DNA from: Halomarinibacterium sp041392205
GTDB taxonomy: Bacteria > Bacteroidota > Bacteroidia > Flavobacteriales > Flavobacteriaceae
Length of the DNA stretch: 25,345 nt
Reading direction: 5' to 3'
Assembly: GCA_041392205.1 (NCBI GenBank)
Contig: JAWKMO010000024.1
Coordinates: 1 to 25,345 of the forward strand
Position numbers and translations under genes: made by a program. Under the pieces are notes generated by a model. The model was not told the origin of the DNA and ran no database searches. It saw nothing but the letters and a program-made list of their open reading frames with translations. Numbering within the stretch: position 1 is the stretch's first letter; each line of letters begins with the position of its first letter. Positions 21,431-25,345 of this stretch are shown here, piece after piece.

Positions 21431-21448
21431 GGTACAAATTCATCAAAA

Positions 21449-21838
21449 ATGTTTACAATAGAACAAATTAAAGCGGCTCACAGCAAAGTAAAATCGGGTG
21501 CAGACTTTCCCGCATATATTCAAGATCTTAAAAAATTGGGAGTTACCTTTTATGAAACTTTTGTAACCGATGGGCATACAGACTATTATGGCGCTAAGGA
21601 TTATAAAACTTCTTCTGTTGCTAAGTACCTCCCCTTAACCCTTGCGCAAGTTTCCAACTTGGAACAGTTTAAAATAGACTTGAAGGCGCATCAAGAAGGC
21701 AAAACAGACTATCCAACTTTCTGTAAGGACTGTGCAAAATGGGGTATTGAAAAATGGGCAGTTTCTATGGACAAAATGTCCTGTACTTATTATGATAAAG
21801 CAGGCAATAAAATTTTGGTAGAACAAATACCCCAATAA
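21449..21838 (+). CDS. DUF1398 family protein (YbcV-like)
   Basis: The start at 21449 gives MFTIEQIKAAHSKVKSGADFP, the typical beginning of DUF1398; a longer frame from ATG 21398 adds 17 residues but spans the probable promoter. The 129-residue protein is soluble, with the family blocks YIQDLKKLGVTFYETFVTDGHTDY and TFCKDCAKWGIEKWAVSMDKMSCTYYD. Three cysteines (in CKDC and SCTYY) are present. The function of the family is unknown. It stands as a single gene with its own promoter before gpmI. Confidence 0.88.
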   Translation: MFTIEQIKAAHSKVKSGADFPAYIQDLKKLGVTFYETFVTDGHTDYYGAKDYKTSSVAKYLPLTLAQVSNLEQFKIDLKAHQEGKTDYPTFCKDCAKWGIEKWAVSMDKMSCTYYDKAGNKILVEQIPQ

Positions 21839-21902
21839 AAACTGGCTACAACCATTGCGCAAGTAATTGCTTATTCCATTCTTAATTCTAATCCCAACCT
21901 CG

Positions 21903-21910
21903 TATCTTTG
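21903..21910 (+). promoter_or_regulatory. Bacteroidota -7 box upstream of gpmI
   Basis: TATCTTTG is a perfect TAnnTTTG match 17 nt before the gpmI ATG. The -33 region is weak (TTAA about 21 nt upstream). Confidence 0.6.
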
Positions 21911-21927
21911 TAGTTCATCCTACTTTC

Positions 21928-23442
21928 ATGAACAAAAAAGTTATTTTACTTATTTTAGACGGCTGGGGTATTACCCAAAACCCAGCAGTATCAGCGGTGG
22001 CGCAAGCACACACCCCTTTTATGGATTCGCTTCCGCATAAATATCCTAATGCACAGTTATTGACCCATGGAATGAATGTAGGCTTACCAGACGGCCAAAT
22101 GGGCAATAGTGAAGTAGGTCATATGAACTTAGGTGCGGGACGGATTGTGTATCAGGACTTGGCAAAAATCAATCTGGCGGTACAAAATAATTCCTTGCAA
22201 AATGAACCGGTATTAAAAGCTGCCTTTCAATACGCTAAAGATTACAACAAAAAAGTACATTTTTTGGGGTTGCTTTCCAACGGCGGGGTGCATTCGCATA
22301 TCGATCATCTTAAAGGCTTATTGACTGCCGGAAGTGATTTCGGCCTAAAAGAAATGTATGTTCATGGCTTTACTGATGGCCGTGATGTAGATCCCAAAAG
22401 TGGTGTAGGATTTATAAAAGAACTACAAAGTCACCTTCAAAAAACAGGAGGAAAACTAGCTTCCATCATTGGCCGTTACTTTGCCATGGATCGTGATAAA
22501 CGCTGGGAAAGAGTAAAAAAAGCCTACGATTTGCTAGTTTTCGGAAAAGGAGAAGCTTCTGTAAATGCTTCTGAAAGTATGTTGAATAGCTATGCCGAAG
22601 GCACCACCGATGAGTTTATTGAGCCTATTGTCATGACGGAAAATGGAAAACCTATGGCAACCATTTCCGAAGACGATGTCGTCATCTTTTTCAATTTTAG
22701 AACCGATCGGGGTCGCGAACTTACTGAAGTTCTTTCACAAAAAGACTTCCCAGAGTTTGGTATGAAAAAAATGTCATTGTATTATGTTACTTTAACTAAC
22801 TATGACGATACTTTCAAAAATGTGAAGGTGGTGTATGATAAAGACAACCTAGAAGACACTTTGGGCGAAGTATTAGCAAAGCACGGTAAAACACAAATAC
22901 GCATAGCCGAAACTGAAAAGTATCCCCACGTTACCTTTTTTTTTAACGGTGGCCGTGAAGCACCTTTTAAAGGAGAAAAACGTATTCTGTGCCCTTCACC
23001 CAAAGTGGCTACTTACGACCTTCAACCCGAAATGAGTGCCTATGAAATTCGAGATAAAATTATTCCGGAGATAAATTCAGAAACCGCAGACTTTATTTGT
23101 CTTAATTTTGCCAACCCCGATATGGTTGGCCATACTGGTGATATGCAAGCTGCCATGAAAGCCTGTGAAACGGTAGACAGTTGCACAAAATCTATTGTAG
23201 AAGCTGCTTTAAAAAATGATTACACAACCCTTATTATTGCCGACCACGGCAATAGTGAAACCATGAAAAATCCAGACGGATCGCCCAATACGGCGCACAC
23301 TACGAATCCTGTTCCATTAATTTTAGTGGATAAGGATATAAAATATATTAAACCAGGCGTTTTAGGTGATGTGGCTCCTACCATTTTAAAATTAATGGGG
23401 GTAGAACAACCTAAAGCAATGACCCAAGAATCCCTTATTTAA
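21928..23442 (+). CDS. gpmI: 2,3-bisphosphoglycerate-independent phosphoglycerate mutase
   Basis: This Mn-dependent enzyme interconverts 3- and 2-phosphoglycerate in glycolysis and gluconeogenesis through a phosphoserine. The 504-residue length is standard. Motifs: LLILDGWGI (metal Asp11), GQMGNSEVGHMNLGAGR with the phosphorylated Ser61, HFLGLLSNGGVHSHIDH, FTDGRDVDPKSG, GRYFAMDRDKRWER, and the C-terminal metal sites NFANPDMVGHTG and IADHGNSE. All are intact. It is followed at 11 nt by the thioredoxin-fold lipoprotein and is probably co-transcribed with it. Confidence 0.97.
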   Translation: MNKKVILLILDGWGITQNPAVSAVAQAHTPFMDSLPHKYPNAQLLTHGMNVGLPDGQMGNSEVGHMNLGAGRIVYQDLAKINLAVQNNSLQNEPVLKAAFQYAKDYNKKVHFLGLLSNGGVHSHIDHLKGLLTAGSDFGLKEMYVHGFTDGRDVDPKSGVGFIKELQSHLQKTGGKLASIIGRYFAMDRDKRWERVKKAYDLLVFGKGEASVNASESMLNSYAEGTTDEFIEPIVMTENGKPMATISEDDVVIFFNFRTDRGRELTEVLSQKDFPEFGMKKMSLYYVTLTNYDDTFKNVKVVYDKDNLEDTLGEVLAKHGKTQIRIAETEKYPHVTFFFNGGREAPFKGEKRILCPSPKVATYDLQPEMSAYEIRDKIIPEINSETADFICLNFANPDMVGHTGDMQAAMKACETVDSCTKSIVEAALKNDYTTLIIADHGNSETMKNPDGSPNTAHTTNPVPLILVDKDIKYIKPGVLGDVAPTILKLMGVEQPKAMTQESLI

Positions 23443-23453
23443 ACTTACTATTT

Positions 23454-24044
23454 ATGAAAACCCTAGTGTATTTATTTGCCCTGTTACTTATCCTTTCTTG
23501 TAAAAATGCTTCTGAAAAAGAAACTACTGAAGAAACTACCGAAGAAATTAATGAAACAGCTTTGGAAGGCTACAACAATCGTGTTCCCGATGAAGAAGAC
23601 GGTGGCGAGATGCTCCTTGGTAAAATTACTTGTAAAGGATTACAGGAAGCCCCTTTTAACGAGTGGTATGTTGAAAATTATAACATTCATGTACTAGACT
23701 CAATAAGAATTGATAGTATTAAACCTTTACTAGCAAATGTCTCTCTTAAAATTTTTATGGGTACTTGGTGCGAGGATAGTCAAAAACAAATTCCTGCCCT
23801 AGAGAAGATTTTAAATGCGTGCGACTATCCGTTGGATACTATAGAAATGATAGCCGTAACACACGATAAAAAAACCCCGCAAGTATATGAAGAAGGCTAT
23901 GAACTGGAATACGTACCTACTATCATTTTCTTTAAAGATGGTGCAGAAATAAATAGAATTGTGGAATATCCGCAAGAAACTTTAGAAATAGATATGCTTA
24001 CCATTTTAAGTGGAAAATCTTATAAACACGCCTACGCCGAATAA
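23454..24044 (+). CDS. Thioredoxin-fold lipoprotein with CxxS active site
   Basis: The 196-residue protein has a lipoprotein signal (MKTLVYLFALLLILSC, Cys16) and a Glu/Thr-rich spacer with a TTEETTEE repeat. The thioredoxin-like domain (about 85-190) has GTWCEDSQKQIP, where the active site is Cys106-Glu-Asp-Ser109 rather than CxxC, and the cis-Pro in YVPTIIFFKDG. Such CxxS proteins can act as monothiol oxidoreductases or isomerases, or simply bind partners. It faces the periplasm or the outer surface. Co-transcription with gpmI is likely, but no metabolic link is evident. Confidence 0.87.
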   Translation: MKTLVYLFALLLILSCKNASEKETTEETTEEINETALEGYNNRVPDEEDGGEMLLGKITCKGLQEAPFNEWYVENYNIHVLDSIRIDSIKPLLANVSLKIFMGTWCEDSQKQIPALEKILNACDYPLDTIEMIAVTHDKKTPQVYEEGYELEYVPTIIFFKDGAEINRIVEYPQETLEIDMLTILSGKSYKHAYAE

Positions 24045-24070
24045 AACTTTAGATTCCTTTTAATTCTTTG

Positions 24071-24078
24071 TACTTTTG
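24071..24078 (+). promoter_or_regulatory. Bacteroidota promoter upstream of the HAD-map pair
   Basis: TACTTTTG matches TAnnTTTG exactly, with TTTA 19 nt upstream at the -33 position. The ATG lies 20 nt downstream. Confidence 0.6.
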
Positions 24079-24098
24079 TGGCTTAAAATAACAGCCCC

Positions 24099-24503
24099 AT
24101 GTTATCTGAAACTTTAACCATTGCGGTAGATTTTGACGGAACGATAGTCGAGGATGAATATCCCAAAATTGGGAAGCCCCTTCTATTTGCCTTTGACACG
24201 CTTAAAAAGCTTCAAAGTAAAGGACATAGGCTCATTTTATGGACCTATCGTTATGGAAAGGAATTGGAGGATGCTGTAGCATTTTGCAAAGAACATGGAA
24301 TCACTTTTTATGCGGTAAACAAAAGTTTTCCAGAAGAAGAATTCGACCCAAAGTATAGTAGAAAAATAAATGCCGATTTGTTTATTGATGATCGAAATTT
24401 AGGCGGTATGCTGGGCTGGGGTGAGATTTACCAAAAATTAGTAAAAGAAGATGTACCACTACTGCAACCCAAAAAAAGAAAAAAAGGGTGGCTTGGATTT
24501 TAA
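24099..24503 (+). CDS. Small capless HAD-superfamily hydrolase (BT0820-like)
   Basis: The 134-residue protein has HAD motif I VDFDGTIVED with nucleophile Asp11 and Asp13, motif II LILWTYR (Thr49), Lys89 in SRKINADLFIDD (motif III) and motif IV Asp97-Asp98 in FIDDRN. It has no cap domain, which matches the minimal BT0820 type and suggests a phosphatase with an open active site. The substrate is unknown. The map gene starts 3 nt after its stop, so the two share a transcript. Confidence 0.9.
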   Translation: MLSETLTIAVDFDGTIVEDEYPKIGKPLLFAFDTLKKLQSKGHRLILWTYRYGKELEDAVAFCKEHGITFYAVNKSFPEEEFDPKYSRKINADLFIDDRNLGGMLGWGEIYQKLVKEDVPLLQPKKRKKGWLGF

Positions 24504-24506
24504 GTT

Positions 24507-25328
24507 ATGATTATACCCAAAACACTTGAAGAAATAGAACTCATGCGCGAAAGTGCCTTGGTGGTTTCCAAAACCCTAGGAATGCTTGCTAAAGAAGTAA
24601 AACCTGGTGTTACTACCAACTACCTCGACAGCATTGCAGAAGCCTATATACGAGAAGAACACAAAGCCTTACCCGGATTTAAAGGCTTGTACGACTGCCC
24701 TTCTACCCTTTTATGTAGTGTGAACGAAGCAGTTGTTCATGGTTTACCTACCGATATTCCCTTAAAAGAAGGAGACATAGTTGCCATAGATTGTGGTGCT
24801 ATTAAAAATGAATACTACGGCGATCACGCTTATACTTTTGAAGTAGGTGAAGTAGCTTCCAAAACCAAAAAGCTATTACAGGTAACCAAAGAATCCCTTT
24901 ATATAGGAATTCGGGAATTTAAACAAGGAAATCGTGTAGGAGATATTGGATATGCCATTCAAAATTATTGTGAATCCTTTGGATATGGCGTTGTTCGGGA
25001 ATTGGTAGGTCACGGATTAGGAAAAAAATTACACGAAGACCCCGAAGTTCCTAACTATGGAAAACGAGGGAAAGGTAAATTATTTATAGAAGGAATGACT
25101 ATCGCTATTGAACCCATGATTAATATGGGCACCCACAAAGTGAAGCAATTAAAAGACGGTTGGACCATTGTCACCCAAGACGGTAAACCGAGTGCTCATT
25201 TTGAACACAACATTGCTTTGGTAAACGGTAAACCCGAACTTCTTTCTACTTTTGGCTATATTTATGAAGCCTTAGGTTTGGTAAGTGACGAAGAAAAGGA
25301 ATTTCGTCAAAAAGAGTTGGTCTTGTAA
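24507..25328 (+). CDS. map: Methionine aminopeptidase, type I
   Basis: This enzyme removes the initiator Met from nascent proteins. The 273-residue protein carries the five metal ligands: Asp95 and Asp106 (AIDCGAIKNEYYGDHAYTF), His169 (VGHGLG), Glu202 (AIEPMINMG) and Glu233 (SAHFEHN), plus the substrate-side His79 (VVHGLP). It lacks the type II insertion. The C-terminus is about 10 residues longer than in E. coli MAP, with an acidic end (SDEEKEFRQKELVL). It is 3 nt from the HAD gene. Confidence 0.97.
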   Translation: MIIPKTLEEIELMRESALVVSKTLGMLAKEVKPGVTTNYLDSIAEAYIREEHKALPGFKGLYDCPSTLLCSVNEAVVHGLPTDIPLKEGDIVAIDCGAIKNEYYGDHAYTFEVGEVASKTKKLLQVTKESLYIGIREFKQGNRVGDIGYAIQNYCESFGYGVVRELVGHGLGKKLHEDPEVPNYGKRGKGKLFIEGMTIAIEPMINMGTHKVKQLKDGWTIVTQDGKPSAHFEHNIALVNGKPELLSTFGYIYEALGLVSDEEKEFRQKELVL

Positions 25329-25345
25329 AGAACTTTACCACAGAG

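Noticed and set aside
21398..21448. Longer N-terminus of the DUF1398 protein
   Set aside because: The added 17 residues span the probable -7 box and are not part of the family; the usual start MFTIEQI is at 21449.

Overview
The window looks like a chromosomal segment of a marine-type Flavobacteriaceae (Bacteroidota). The evidence is AT-rich DNA with few recognisable Shine-Dalgarno sequences, several -7 boxes of the Bacteroidota form TAnnTTTG, many lipoproteins with a Cys at residues 16-20, and family combinations typical of flavobacteria (M1 peptidase + DUF6702, a cysteine-free 'zinc ribbon', NarL-type two-component genes). I see no rRNA, tRNA, CRISPR array, transposase or phage gene.

Layout. 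1-243: the C-terminal end of a zf-RING_7/CT398-like coiled-coil protein, then a strong terminator. 351-1755: an exported MsrA lipoprotein facing a two-gene minus-strand operon (a YjdI-type Fe-S domain fused to CDGSH, and a YjdJ-like GNAT). 1822-9923 (+): a lipoprotein of unknown role, then a tryptophan/kynurenine catabolic operon: kynU, kmo, RidA-type 2-aminomuconate deaminase, 2-aminomuconate-semialdehyde dehydrogenase, an SDR with a degenerate active site, ACMS decarboxylase, and a class I O-methyltransferase. The operon lacks the ring-cleaving 3-hydroxyanthranilate dioxygenase. Five of its internal gaps consist almost entirely of palindromic repeat elements.

9924-12540 (-): a four-gene signalling unit transcribed lipoprotein > multi-TM membrane protein > HisKA_3 histidine kinase > NarL/LuxR response regulator. 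Its upstream region carries a tandem GGGG(A)TTTCCCTGA(G/A)CTC repeat inside an inverted repeat. 12816-15199 (-): subtilisin-like lipoprotein protease, PAP2 phosphatase and TatA. 15286-18997 (-): CarboxypepD_reg-like protein, DUF6702 protein and M1 metallopeptidase, probably one operon.

19108-21345 (+): three hydrolases in a row (PepE, M15 carboxypeptidase, M48 protease). 21449-25328 (+): DUF1398 protein, gpmI, a thioredoxin-fold lipoprotein with a CxxS active site, a small BT0820-like HAD hydrolase and methionine aminopeptidase.

The most unusual material is the kynurenine operon with its gap-filling repeats and non-canonical SDR, the self-contained signalling unit with a candidate operator array, and the cysteine-free zinc-ribbon remnant. 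None of these could be checked against databases here.
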